Below are positions 45,324-58,200 of a stretch of 64,000 nucleotides of DNA, piece after piece. This DNA is from Rhizophagus irregularis. Taxonomy: Eukaryota; Glomeromycota; Glomeromycetes; Glomerales; Glomeraceae. A program made the position numbers and the translations under genes. Every line of letters starts with the position of its first letter. Positions within the stretch are counted from its first letter, which is position 1. The stretch spans positions 1,385,501-1,449,500 of the forward strand of contig NC_089438.1 of the NCBI RefSeq assembly GCF_026210795.1. The letters run 5' to 3'. Below the pieces are notes generated by a model that did not search any database, had not been told where the DNA came from, and was given only the letters and a program-made list of their open reading frames with translations.

Positions 45324-46716
45324 TCACATACTGTAATGTGACATATGTCTACCGAAATTTTTATGACACCTAATCGTGTTCCATGTTGATAATGCCAAAA
45401 CAATCCAACATAGACACGCTATTATATAAATATATTTTTTAAAAAATGAATTATTAGTATAATTTTTATATTAATTTACTAATTTAAAACAATATAAATT
45501 ATGTGAAATTATTATTACCGTATATTAAAAATGCACACATAGGCAAATTATATTGAAAGCACTGTAACGGATGATCTGCTTTTATCAATACATTAACTCG
45601 TTTACAGAAACTAGCCATATCAAAATATAATAATATGACTTGAATAATATTTCCTACATATACAATACACATCATATAATGTTTCTCGTCCCTCACCTAA
45701 ATATGTTGATGTATAAAACAAAATTGTTTAATATAATAACATTATATTAAAGAGCAAAAATAATGTACTTACACCTTTGAGCATAAAGTATGAATAATAA
45801 ATAAATATTATGTTGAGTGGCACTTGATAATTGATAAATACGTCTCTAACACTAATTCGTCTTTTTGTTAGTGCGATCAGGTTTATACCACTTATTCCTA
45901 CCAAATAAGCAAATAACAATAATTCTATCATCATAATCTGCGCATGAAACAATGGAAATTGGACTTCATATATTGCATGCATTTCTAAGCCAAAAAAGAA
46001 AAAGAAAAACTTAGAAACTAAACAAATATATATACGCTGAAGGATTTGAATTATTTTACCTTTAATCTCATCATGTCTAGAATTTTTGAATCTATATACT
46101 AGAGGCCATATTCTAAGTTAAAAAAAAATGAAATAAAAAATGAATTTAATTTAATATTTTTTCTTTTTTTTTTAGTTACATAAAAGAGATTATCATTTAC
46201 TTTTTCTTCCATATTAAGTACACATATAATGTATGTAGTAATTGAAATAATATTGAAAGTGCAATTAAAAAAGATGATCCTATTGTATAAAACTTTAAAT
46301 CTGCAAAACATGAGACAGTATGGTCTCTACAATTAAAATATTGAGTATAAAAATTAGCTATTCCTCCAGCAACAGGAAACATATGTACACCAAGGAATGC
46401 TAATCCATGATAAACGGTTCTACCATAGAACTACAAATAATAAAATAAATTAATAACCGTATTAAATATTACATTAAACAATCTTCAGCATAAAACATTA
46501 TATTACCATAATTATCCCTGATATTATAGGAAAAAATATTAATGGAATAATTATAAAATGAATTTCGAAATTTCCTGCTAAGATTAAGGAGCCAACGAAC
46601 AGAAAACTATATGTGACCATATCTATAATGAATGTATACAAGAAAAACTTTTCTATACGCTTCAATTCTCCATAAAATTTACGAAGTATTCTATAAAGAA
46701 CAACTAGTGAATTCAT
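45324..46716 (-). CDS. polytopic membrane protein (7-8 TM), 6 exons, 325 aa
   Basis: Exons on the minus strand: 46716-46507, 46430-46201, 46112-46060, 45984-45773, 45696-45519, 45418-45324; all introns GT-AG; 978 bases in frame including TGA. The predicted membrane segments in order are FLYTFIIDMVTYSFLFVGSL, IHFIIIPLIFFPIISGIIM, GLAFLGVHMFPVAGGIANF, IGSSFLIALSILFQLLHTLY, MIELLLFAYLVGISGINLI, LNIIFIYYSYFML, MCIVYVGNIIQVILLYF and a last weaker CWIVLALSTW. Charged loops such as RFKNSRHDEIKE lie between segments 4 and 5. The arrangement resembles a seven-helix receptor or a small transporter, but no family motif is recognised. A minisatellite lies just upstream of the start. Confidence 0.75.
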
Positions 46717-46757
46717 TTTTAGGGTAAGTTAAAACCAAGAGACCAGCTGATGGATAA

Positions 46758-46915
46758 AAAAGATAACAAGGAGATGAAAATTATTAAGACAATGAAGAGA
46801 TGAAAATTTAAAATAACGAAGAGATAAAAGTTATTAAGATAACGAGGATATTAAAATAACGAGGATATTAAGATAACGGGGATATTAAGATAACGAAAGG
46901 ATGAAAATTATTATA
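46758..46915. repeat. minisatellite in the promoter of the 6-exon membrane gene
   Basis: Degenerate tandem units of about 17 bp of the form AAGATAACGAGGATATT, mixed with longer AACGAAGAGATGAAAATTATT units. The tract starts 42 bases upstream of the minus-strand start codon. Confidence 0.7.
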
Positions 46916-47149
46916 GAAAAAAGGAGATATCTACTATGAAGTACCTTTTTTATAATGTCAATAATTAATATGATTTATGAGCGCGTATTTATATTTTAAA
47001 TACAAAGGAATATTATTCCCTTGTTCATGGTAAAACGCACTTTGTATTTAGAGCTTTATATTTACAAAGTATCTTTGATGTTTCTAAAACAATGACGATC
47101 ATGCAAATTAAAATACCACAAACCCTAAAAACGTTTATAGTAAATTAAA

Positions 47150-48265
47150 AATTTAATTTCTTTATTTTATGAAAAAAATAATTTTCCAATATCAAGTACG
47201 TAAGTAGAATATCATAAAAATAGAAATATTTATGATGACACATTATAACGTAAAGTTTCCCATAAGTTATATCACACGAAAATAGGGCTTTCGGATCCAC
47301 TTCAAGAAAAGAACGTCTATAATAGAGCCTAGACATTTTTTTGTTAATTGTAAAAAAAAAATTATTATTGCTGAATTCTCTGGGAACTTATAAAATTTTC
47401 TCCTACTATTAAAAAAACAATTTATGAATTATACGCATAATTTGACCTTTTTTTTTTGTTAAAAAAAAATCATCGCCCTATAAAAACGAAAGGTGTTAAA
47501 TTTGTTTTATATCTGTGCTCATGTGTAATAAATGTCTAAAAAAGCACCATTTTATCCGATTTATGTCTTATTACAAAAAAACAAAAATTAAACAAAATGG
47601 TGCTTTTTTAGACATTTATTACACATGAGTACGAACTTTTAGCACATTTCGTTTTTATAGGGTCGTTATAAAAAAAATTGAAACGCATTTACTGAATGTA
47701 TGCAACTCGGAACTTTTGTCTTTTTTCTGTATCATTACTAATAACAATCCGTTTTATCATAATGTATTTTACCTTTATTTTGTAATCGAAAATATAATCG
47801 CAGTCAAAGTATACACGTTGGCATGAGTGCGTCTACAATCATTTCTAAAAATAATAATTTAATACATGAAACATTTAAACAAAAGAATTTTTTTGACGTA
47901 ACAAATAACTCTTATATTCTAAAACTGGAAACAATGTTGAAAATCTATGAAATTGCCTAATTTGTCAACTTAATACTATTAAACGCATATTACACATTTT
48001 GCTGTTTCAAATATACAAGTAATACAACACTTGGGTAAATTTGTAACATATTTTGAAAATGTGAAAGGATTAAAAGGGATTAAAGAAAATTAAAAAAGTT
48101 AATTAATTTCCCGGAATGACTTTTTACCTAGTAAAATTTGTGTTGTCCCCTGTTTTTGTTCCGTCACAAACAGGACCCTGAATAGTGAGTGAAAATTATT
48201 TAGATTGGTTGCTTTAAATTTATGAAATGAGGCGCATATATAAACAAAATTTCGTACTACATAAA
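47150..48265. repeat. ~1.1-kb sequence, direct copy 2
   Basis: Diverged direct copy of 40290-41485, interrupted by a fold-back element at 47476-47662. No conserved reading frame. Confidence 0.75.
47476..47662. mobile_element. fold-back miniature element with CCCTATAAAAACGAAA ends
   Basis: The perfect 16-bp terminal inverted repeat CCCTATAAAAACGAAA extends into a nearly complete hairpin: TCATGTGTAATAAATGTCTA and AAAAAAGCACCATTTT occur on both arms. The element is absent from the corresponding point of the direct copy at 40290-41485. TCG on both sides may be a 3-bp target duplication. Confidence 0.8.
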
Positions 48266-48964
48266 TTAAAAGTTATTAATAAAATAATTAAATGTAAGAA
48301 TAAAGGTTATAATAATGTTTTAATAAAATAAAATCCTTAAAATTATTCATTATCATTAAAATTAATACCGAATTAATATTTTTTCTTTGCATAATTTTTC
48401 CTGCACTACTTCAAAAAATTTACACATATATATTATTTACTATTTATATTTTACATATACTATATATTATATACATCCTATCCTTATGATATGTGTGATA
48501 TTACAGATCAATTAATAATTGCATACCAATATTTTTTGCAAAAAAGGAATTTGTATAACTGCACGACGAACGTTAAAAAAATTTGACGACATCATTATAC
48601 TGTATATATATTCACTTCCTATTTTCTTTTTTTTTTTTTGAGTATCATCATTATATGTAACACTACCTATATTGACTCCTGAAATATTGTTATTTTTATT
48701 TTTATTATTATTTCACAAGGTTACATGACTCTTGAAATATACCAAATAATTAGACATTAGACACGTAGATCACGTAACACAATGATTACCAATAAAATTT
48801 CTGATTTCACGTGATAATCAATTTTAGTTGTATTTGATTATTTTTACGATTTTTATTGGCTCACTAAATTATGCTACCTGTTTAATAAATATTCGTATTC
48901 TGAATAAAATCTAACAAAGACAATTTCAAGTTAGTTATGTACATAATTACTTTATTGTAATATA
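48266..48964. other. intergenic stretch
   Basis: AT-rich with a T13 run near 48640. No exon or element end recognised. Confidence 0.35.
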
Positions 48965-49466
48965 CTATTTAATACCTGAAATTGATTCTACAAGTTTCAC
49001 AACATATGTATCTTTATTATTATTGTATTCAATTCTTTCTGCTTGTTCAAGTGGAATATCATCATCAGATGGCAAATCAAATTCATTTTTAATGTCAGAT
49101 TCCATTTGTAAGTACTCATTAAATGATCTTGTTAATTCATGAAAAAATACTCATTGAAACAGATCCCAACCTTATAAAACATTCTTGATGGTACATGTCT
49201 ACAGATGAGTACAGTACATATAAAAATATTGTTATTACTACAATAATCACAAATTGGCCTTGATTTAATGGATGAGAGGAACTATAGCCCAGGTAGCACT
49301 CCAATAGGTAATCTTTAGTAAGTGGTGGGAGTTTCAGTTTGTTTATTAATCTTGCACCATCTATTTTTATTTTGATTTTCCTTGATTTTCTCAAAAAATT
49401 GTAGGAGAAATATTACCATCTGCTTGTTATCAAATCCGATATGATCTTTTGGATGCAAAAGACGGG
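48965..49466 (-). pseudogene. coding fragment downstream of the nested transposon block
   Basis: Several same-strand open stretches with protein-like composition. One is a terminal stretch (48965-49105) reading ESDIKNEFDLPSDDDIPLEQ and ending in TAG. Another is an 85-codon stretch (49137-49394) with a membrane-like segment (FVIIVVITIFLYVLYSS). The stretch next to the transposon reads LLHPKDHIGFDNKQM. I could not join them with clean splice sites, so this may be a decayed or interrupted gene. Another fragment (59290-59455) lies on the same strand beyond the 9.8-kb insertion. Confidence 0.4.
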
Positions 49467-49471
49467 CCTGG
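49467..49471. repeat. possible 5-bp target duplication of the outer element (CCTGG), left
   Basis: CCTGG here and at 59283-59287 flank the outer TIR element. Confidence 0.45.
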
Positions 49472-49782
49472 CTCATTTTACTGACAATCATTTCACCGAC
49501 AATTATCTAATCCTAATCCACTCACTCTAACCCAGTAATAGCAAATGACCAGGTCATTCATTGTCATTTGAGTCATTTAGATTTAATTCAGGCCAAATTT
49601 ATGATACCGGCCAGAATTACAAATTTATATTATCACGTGATATAATTTTTATCCTCAAAACAATGAAATTACATAGATAATTTAGCCAGAATTATGATGT
49701 AATTTTTAAATGATTAGGTCTTGACATTGAAAATTCTTTGATCACGTGACAATTTTACAAATCATTTCCTAAATATCACTAA

Positions 49783-49800
49783 AAATATCATTCCTTACCT
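49783..49800. repeat. 18-bp LINE target duplication, left
   Basis: AAATATCATTCCTTACCT here is repeated exactly at 58466-58483 directly after the A-rich tail. Confidence 0.85.
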
Positions 49801-49940
49801 GGAAAAAAAACTCTTTCCGACGATCGTAAAATACCAAAAATTCACAGAAGAAATTTTCGTTAAAAAACGCATTTCTTTATAGACAAGTACCATTTTCTTC
49901 ACCAGTTTTGGCCTCTACGTTCTCTTCGGAACATTATCAT

Positions 49941-52175
49941 ATGAGTTTTAATATTGGAAAAAAATTTTCAAAAAAATTCCTAAAAAACATAGAAAAATCT
50001 TATCGTTCGGTAACTAACGAAGAAGATATATACTATACGTACTCTTCACCAAACACAGTTAACAATATGTCTAACCGTAAACCTAATAACCTTCCTGAAC
50101 CAAATATCGATAAAGTACCTACGGACTGTCCTATGGAAGAAGTTATAGCTACTTCTTTAACTCACGACCTCTCTCACAGCGAAATTGAACTCACATCACG
50201 TGACCTATCAAAAAATGATACTCACACGCAAACACCAATCAACGAAAACTTGACTAATATGGAGGAAGATCCTTCGGAACCTAATCCAGATAAAGGAAAA
50301 TCACCGGAATCACAAACAGCCACACAATCAAACTTACCAAATGCGATTCCAATGATCGTGCTAACTGATATTTTTACACAAACATCACAAGCTCTTAACA
50401 AAGCACACAAAGGATTTATTCCCAGAGATAGTTTTAAATCTGATCTTTCAAACAACGAAATAATTAACTTACTAAAAACGGCATTTATCCGTGACAGTAA
50501 CGCCTTCAAATTTGAATCCAACGTAACTTCCACATACAAATATTTTACTATATATTTTAGAACATGGGACTCACTTAAGCAATATATAGAAAAGAGCCCT
50601 GATAGCCTTAAACAGGTTAAAATATACGAATTAACCAATGAAGCTATCAACACCTTATTGGATCAAAAATTCGCTAACTTGGACGCAGCAGTCATAAAAA
50701 TTATGGATATACCTTATAATTATGACACATCAATGCTTATTAAACACCTTGCTATCAAGACCAACAGCAATATTATAGACCATAAAGAACTCAAAAAACT
50801 GCCAAGAAAATTACCTAACCGCAACAATCGTGGACGCCCGATTTTCATCAAACCGGCATACAAACAACTAATCGTACGCTTCGATAAACAATCCGCCTAC
50901 GATTATTTCATGAAAGAAAACTATTGGAGCTTAGAAATAGAAAATTTCGTAGTAAGAATTCTACCAGGCAATCAGAATGACCCTGAGTATCAAAAACGCA
51001 CCAGTAAATATTTTAAAATTACTGGACTACCACTCAACACAACAGCTATGGATCTTAATCCACTTATCAAACATGTATATGGACGTACTTGTACGTTCAC
51101 ACAAACGACTCGATATTCAACTATGAAAAACGCTTACGTATATGTTTCACCAGAAAATTACCCTGATAACGCTACGGGAGGCGCGTCTTCACTATTCGAG
51201 AACCACAACATCTATATCATTCCAGGGCATATATCAGCCAAAACTTGCAACACTTGTGGATCCCCTTTACATATTTCTCAAAACTGTGACGATATAAACT
51301 TCAAAACAACAAGTGATAACCGTAAAATATATAACAAAAGATTTATTGATAGAAAAGAAGAAAAAATCACTATCCACGAGAACCACAAAAACAGATACAA
51401 TCACATGATTTCTCTTAACGCTAATAAAAACTCAAACTCATCACAAACCAACAACAAACGTTCATCATCACAAACAGATACCCACAATATAAGATCACTA
51501 CCTAATAAATCACAATACCCCCGTCAAACAAGACAACCATACAACAAAACACACAATATGAACGATATTAATAACTGGGACGAACCCTCTACATCTACTC
51601 CTCAATACCAGCATCAGCACACATCAAATGATGAAATAGACAAAAGAATCATAGAGCTAGAGAAACAAATACAAAATCTCCTAAATAATATTAAAACTTT
51701 ACAAGAAGATAAAGTTAAAACGGATAAAACAATCGCTGACATCCATCACAACGCTAGCCTAATGAACACATCACTTACGAATGTGAATACAAGACTAGAT
51801 AAATATGATTCAATCCTCGAACGTCTTACCACTAACATTAGTTTACTTAGTAAGAAAGAAATTTTATCCACACAAGAATGCCCTCGTAAAATATCCAAAA
51901 AAATTACACCATATGATCAAACTTCGTACAGATCCACCAAATCCAAATACAACCTTAGAAATAACAAAGACTACAACAATTCAGCTGAAGATAGTGAATT
52001 TGTCCCGGCAACAGAAGATGACACTGATGCCCCTGACGACACTGCTATGTCGGACGGTGCCATTTTCGAAGGCATAATTGATAAAACACTAGATGAACCC
52101 GTGAAAAATGACACTTTTACCGTCAAATCTTATAACCCATTGAACCTCCTCCCGAGCTTCAACGCGACACGCTAA
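49941..52175 (+). CDS. LINE ORF1 protein with CCHC zinc knuckle, 744 aa
   Basis: I place the start at the first ATG (49941); the frame is open slightly further upstream from a TTG. The N-terminal 200 residues are polar and acidic. The middle part has two stretches with RRM-like character. A zinc knuckle CNTCGSPLHISQNC (C-x2-C-x4-H-x4-C) lies at about residue 437. A polar Asn/Ser/Gln-rich linker follows, then a coiled coil near residues 570-640 (IIELEKQIQNLLNNIKTLQE) and an acidic tail. LINE ORF1 proteins bind the element RNA to form the ribonucleoprotein. At 744 residues it is longer than most ORF1 proteins. It ends 113 bases before ORF2, in another frame. Confidence 0.88.
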   Translation: MSFNIGKKFSKKFLKNIEKSYRSVTNEEDIYYTYSSPNTVNNMSNRKPNNLPEPNIDKVPTDCPMEEVIATSLTHDLSHSEIELTSRDLSKNDTHTQTPINENLTNMEEDPSEPNPDKGKSPESQTATQSNLPNAIPMIVLTDIFTQTSQALNKAHKGFIPRDSFKSDLSNNEIINLLKTAFIRDSNAFKFESNVTSTYKYFTIYFRTWDSLKQYIEKSPDSLKQVKIYELTNEAINTLLDQKFANLDAAVIKIMDIPYNYDTSMLIKHLAIKTNSNIIDHKELKKLPRKLPNRNNRGRPIFIKPAYKQLIVRFDKQSAYDYFMKENYWSLEIENFVVRILPGNQNDPEYQKRTSKYFKITGLPLNTTAMDLNPLIKHVYGRTCTFTQTTRYSTMKNAYVYVSPENYPDNATGGASSLFENHNIYIIPGHISAKTCNTCGSPLHISQNCDDINFKTTSDNRKIYNKRFIDRKEEKITIHENHKNRYNHMISLNANKNSNSSQTNNKRSSSQTDTHNIRSLPNKSQYPRQTRQPYNKTHNMNDINNWDEPSTSTPQYQHQHTSNDEIDKRIIELEKQIQNLLNNIKTLQEDKVKTDKTIADIHHNASLMNTSLTNVNTRLDKYDSILERLTTNISLLSKKEILSTQECPRKISKKITPYDQTSYRSTKSKYNLRNNKDYNNSAEDSEFVPATEDDTDAPDDTAMSDGAIFEGIIDKTLDEPVKNDTFTVKSYNPLNLLPSFNATR

Positions 52176-52288
52176 TTGTTGATCCTAAATCCTCAACATA
52201 TATTTGGACTTATCTACGATTCTCCCTTTTTGATTTCAACGTTTTAATTGTTTTTTACACATCATTTTAACTAAAATATTTTTTTATT

Positions 52289-55200
52289 ATGGAATACACC
52301 AATTTTATTAACACGGTTGGCGTCGAAAACCAACCTTCATTTCAAGTGCCTATTAATTTTTCATCTTCTTCTTCAAAAAATATAGAAAAAACACAAAAAA
52401 ATACATATAATCAAAATACCAAAAACAACTATAACAATAACAACAACAATAGTCATCACAGCTCAGGCTCTACATTTCATACTTCTGATACAAACGACTT
52501 ACCTAACGAAGAACACATTACTAATTTACACGTTGTTAACACTGATAATGACTATTTTATAGATTACCTTAAAATTGGAACTATCAACATCCAAGGAGGT
52601 TACAAAGCCAAATTAATTGATATTATCAATTACTTCGTCACACACAACTTTAACATTCTTGGCTTAACAGAAACACAATATTGTCACAAACATGAAAATA
52701 ATAAATTAGTCGAAAGACACCCTCACCCAACTAATAAAAATTTATCTATTTATATAATTCTAGACGCTAATGGAGATAATAAGGGCTCTGGCGTCGGGAT
52801 AATGCTTACCAGTACTCTATACCAACACGTACATCAAATACGTTTTTACAAAGGTCGCGTGTTAAATATTGAATTGGGCTTCAAACGTGACCACAAATTG
52901 AACATCACATGTCTATATTTACCTGCTGGAAGAGACAAACAAACCAATATTATTAAAAAAGACTGCAATCAATTCATCGACCAACTATACAGTGCACAAA
53001 ACATTAATGATGATAATCACAAATACTACAATCTTATCATGGGGGACCTCAACTGCTACCCAAAAGAGAAAAATAATCTTAATCACCATATTATTCAGAT
53101 GGCCAAATTGAAAGGCTTTAAAGACATGGCAAAATTCCATGCTGAAAACCATACTCCAGAAATAACTAGGCTCACACATAGAATAGACTATATATTTGGA
53201 AATACCAATATCCTTAACGCATCAATTCATACCTTTGCACAACAAATCCCACCATCACATTTCACTAGCGACCATAAAGCAGTGATTACATTATTACAAA
53301 ATGACCTTTTCAAACGTTCACGACATCGTCAAGGTAACAGACGATATGAACAAAAAGAGAAACCAAATTACTCACTAATGAATGATGATTTATGGGAAAA
53401 TTACAAATCTCATTCAAAAATATATTTTAAAAACCGTTTCAAACATATAGATTTAAACAACATTTCGACACAAGACGATTTGGACCATATTTGGAACATA
53501 TTTGAACACAGTCTACATAACATTAAAAAATCACATATTCCTCAAAAGAAAATAACACCTCAAGAACACCATCATTTATACCCTCTACACATTCGACAAC
53601 TGAACCACCACGTGATCACTTTATATAAAACAAAACAATTTCTTAATTTAAAACATATTTATATCAGGAATAAAATGAAAAAACCAACAGATAAATCCTT
53701 ACTTATCTCACTTATTCCCGATTCAATGTGGACCTTATATTTCAAAAATTGGAAAGTTCATCGTGATCACATACAAAAAATAGCACGTTCAATGGATTAC
53801 GACATTATATTAAATAATTTTATAACACAAGAAGATTTCTATGCACAAAAAACAGAAATTTATAAACTATATAATTATTTAAAACAAAAAAGAAATGATG
53901 AATTATCACAATGGAAAACTGAACGTATTGAACATTTTATCAATCAAAGAAATTTTGATTTATCAACTAATCAAACAAAAATGATCAACTCTATACTTCA
54001 ACGAAAACCTAGAAAAATTACTTTAGACCGATTAATTATCAAAGATAACAATAATGTTAATGTATTTACTAACAACCCCCAAATTATACAAAAAGAAACT
54101 ATTAAACATTATCAAAATATAGGTAAACATGATAATCAAACATCATACCATTCTATCGACGATTTACCCCTACCATGGCGCACGATATATGATCCGGTCA
54201 ACCACCATTCAAATAATGATTGTTGGGACATACTTCAACAACAGATTGATATTTCTGACGTATTAGCCGTCTTGAAAAATTCTCCTCTTAACAAAGCACC
54301 TGGTCCTTCACAAATTACTTATGAAGACTTGAAACACCTACATAAAGACGTATTAATATTACTTACTCAGATGTTTAATCTATGTATCCATTTAGATACG
54401 ATACCCACAAAATGGTGTGACGCTCTGCTATTCCCAATACCGAAGCCACATGATTGGGATAGTAAACTTACGAATACAAGACCTATTACCCTTTTAGAAA
54501 CGACAAGAAAATTGATGGTCTCAATTTTTTCTCAAAGATTAAATCATTCATTAGCGAAACACAACATTTTACAATTCAACAACCGTGCGGGCGTTCTGGG
54601 ACAATCATGTTTAGAACCACTGTTCCAAATACAACATTCAATCGAACATGCCCGCATTCATAAGAAACCACTATGGATTGCCATTCAAGATTTGTCAAAG
54701 GCTTACGATAGAGTCGATATTACATTATTACGATTAGCTCTGCAACGTATTAAAATTCCGGAAAAGATAATCACTTTTTTTATTAATTTATTTTCTAACC
54801 GGTACAACTCCATCATTTTACCAAATGGAAATTTAGCATCATATAAGGTCTTACAGGGTATAGACCAAGGCGAAGTAGTTTCACCGCTTTTATGGAACAT
54901 ATATTACGACCCCCTGTTCTATCACATCAATCAACTATCACATCTTGCTTATAAGTGTGATACTACGAAAATCAAAAATATTTATCACAAAGATTCCGAC
55001 ATCACTCACCATTTTGAATTATCTCTGGTCGGATATCTCGATGACACCACCTGGTTTAGTCCCTCTCTAGAAACACTTGAAACTAAACTAGACATTGCAC
55101 ATTCATTTTATGATTTAGCAAAAATTAAAGTGAATATTGATAAATACAAAATCCTTACGAATCAGCGATTAGGTAATGATAGAAAAATCGTACAACTCAC

Positions 55201-58200
55201 CATCAATGGACAAATTACAGATGTTGATATCGTCTCAAAATATAAAGGCACAAGAATCTTAGGATTATATATCAACCCTTTAGATAGACACCAACAAACG
55301 TTAACCAAAGCACGTTCGATCATTATGAATCACGTAATCACAATGCGCCACAAAAAAATTGCACATGCTCACGCAATATATATTATTAACAAAGTTATTT
55401 TTCCAAAGTTGGAGTATCTTTTTCAGCACACGATCTTAAATTATACCCAAGTACAGAAACTGGTTGTACCTCTCAAAAAATTATTCAAAAAATTTTTTTC
55501 TTTACCACTTAATACGGCAGACAACATCATTTACAATAACATGTATCCACACATTGATAATTTGATGGACCTACTAGTCAAATCACAATTAAATGCACTA
55601 TCGGCTCTATTCAATACTGATATCCTAAGACCTATAGCGATTCAAAAACTGGATATTTTAACTCATGAGCTTTGGTATCCAGGAATACCTCACGATACTA
55701 ATAAATATATAGGTAAAATCTCCTCACCAAGCTATTTATCAAAGAGTTTATCTTTACTACAACAATATCAAATTCACTTGGATCCCACCATTAGCTATGG
55801 CATCATAGGGGGACATACACCAATAGTGGAATACCTTTCAAACTTATCTTCTAATGATTATAAATCTTTACGAAATAAGAGGATCATGTATATAGACCAA
55901 CTAGTATCCGCAGACGGTAACTACCTTCTGACTTGGAATGAAGTAAAACGTCTAAACAATAATAATTTTAGAGGACCTAAACCAAACTGGTTTAAAGTAT
56001 TAGAAAATGAATTTACCCTAAGTAATTATCGTACTTTGACTTATCCGCTTAACGACAATTACACAATTCCTGCACGCTTACAACAAATCCCTGATCAATC
56101 CCTGGGTAATCATAGAAAACGTAATGAATGGACATATCATTGGGACGCTAGATTACAAACTTGTATTATGGGAAAAACATATATACAAGATACCGATACG
56201 AATAGTTCCATTACTATCATGGAACATTATTTACCTTATAATAATTCTTTAATATCAAATAATATTACCCCTCAGATACCACATTCTTTACCCTTAATTT
56301 TAACTCCTTGTCCAGGTTGTCATCTTAATGACCATAGTTTAATTTTACAAGACGCACGTATTAAATGTTCAATCTCTACACGTACAAATCGTCTTTCAAC
56401 CTTCAACACTTTTAATCACCTAAACCAAGAACACAAAAGATTTAAAAATCTTCTCCTGTCTAAATATTATGTTAGCACCAAACCTTTACATCAAATTAGA
56501 CATAGTGCATATAATATTTACTTATCTCAACATAACGTTAATATAGTAACTCCCATCACCACAACATTAGAAATTCCATCGTTACATGATGAAAATCATG
56601 TTTTACGACAATTATCGTCCGTTATAGATTCTGCCCTTTTATGTGACGATAATATTAAATTAATTTTAATAGATATAGCTTCAAAATTCTTTTCTTATAC
56701 TAATTTTCAATTTTATTCAGATGGTTCTGTTTCAGATATAGGTACAATTAATAGTAAATCTGGGTTCGGCTGGATTCAGACAGATCCCCTTTTACCACAA
56801 CTTTCTTTTTCGGGATCTACAATTTTTTTCCCTTCTTCTTTTAAAAGCGAAAGCTTTGCTATTTTGACAATTTTATTAGTTTTACCTCCCAACGCCACAT
56901 GTGAAATATTCACTGATTCACAAAATTGTATAGATACCTTTAATCAACGACTAGGTTCACCCTCAATAAGTCCCCGACGTAGGCTGAAACAAAATAATTT
57001 CTTAATATGGGATCTTATAATGTGGTTAATATCACACCATCACCTCACGATCCAACTGAGAAAAGTTAAAGGACATAGTAATGACAAGGCTAATGATCAA
57101 GCAGACGCCCTAGCTAAACAAGGCAGATATTCGCTCGATCCGATCATCATTAATCACAAATTTTTTCATCAAAGCTCCCTCGCGCTTTTCAACTACAATC
57201 ATATTAGCGTAATTGATCGTAATTTACGCAAATGGAGTAACATACCCATTCAATCTAGAATTTTCAATATGGCTATGAACAACAGCTCACTATCACCCAT
57301 TAACCATCAAATAACATACGGCGACATCGATTGGATTTATACCAAACAATGGATCAATTCTAATCCTTTTGACATGCCCACGTCATCTAAATTATCTAAA
57401 ATTCAATCTAATAGACTCAAGAAATCTACTTTTACATATCCAACAGGCAACATTTTACAGCGCAATTACCCCAACCTTTATCCTCTAGGCCGTATCCACT
57501 GTACAGAATGCTCGATCGATGAAGATACTAATGCACACATTGGTTTATGTCCATCTCATCGTCAATCTATAACGTCGCTCCTAACCAAATTCAAAAAGAA
57601 TCTAATTGATCTTCTTAGGAACGAAGGCACTAGCAATATATCCTTTGACATAGAATCAAGGGTCAATAATTCTAACATGTTCAAAGTCCTCCCAGACGTC
57701 TTAGACGTGGCTCGTCTATTGGATACTACAGATCACATACGTATCCCACGAGAACAACCTTGGATTTTATTATTACACCACCTCATCCCTCGGGATTTAG
57801 CTGTATTTTTTGATAATTATTTCAGCAAAGCGGCGGAAAGGTCGCGTTTCCTGATACAATATGTCACCAATTTTATTTCGGAACTGACAACTATTACTTG
57901 GTCATCACGTTCCCGCTCGTTTAAAAAATGGGAAAAAAGTCTAGACATTACTTTAAAGAAAAAGAAAAATTATCGAAAACACACCGGCATTACTTCTGCC
58001 AGGGCGTCTTCATCGGCCACCACCTCACCTCCTAACGTTACCCATAAGCGACGAAATCGATATACTCGTTATTATCACAACAAAGTTCTACCATATTACA
58101 AAGAAAAAGTCAATTTTGACGTGTCCGCGTGTATACGCTGGACGACCTGTAATTTTTTACATAGTGGTTCTTGGGAATCTTATAGAGATAATCTCTTATT

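Noticed and set aside
50222-50653. 143-codon minus-strand frame within LINE ORF1
   Set aside because: Antisense shadow of ORF1.
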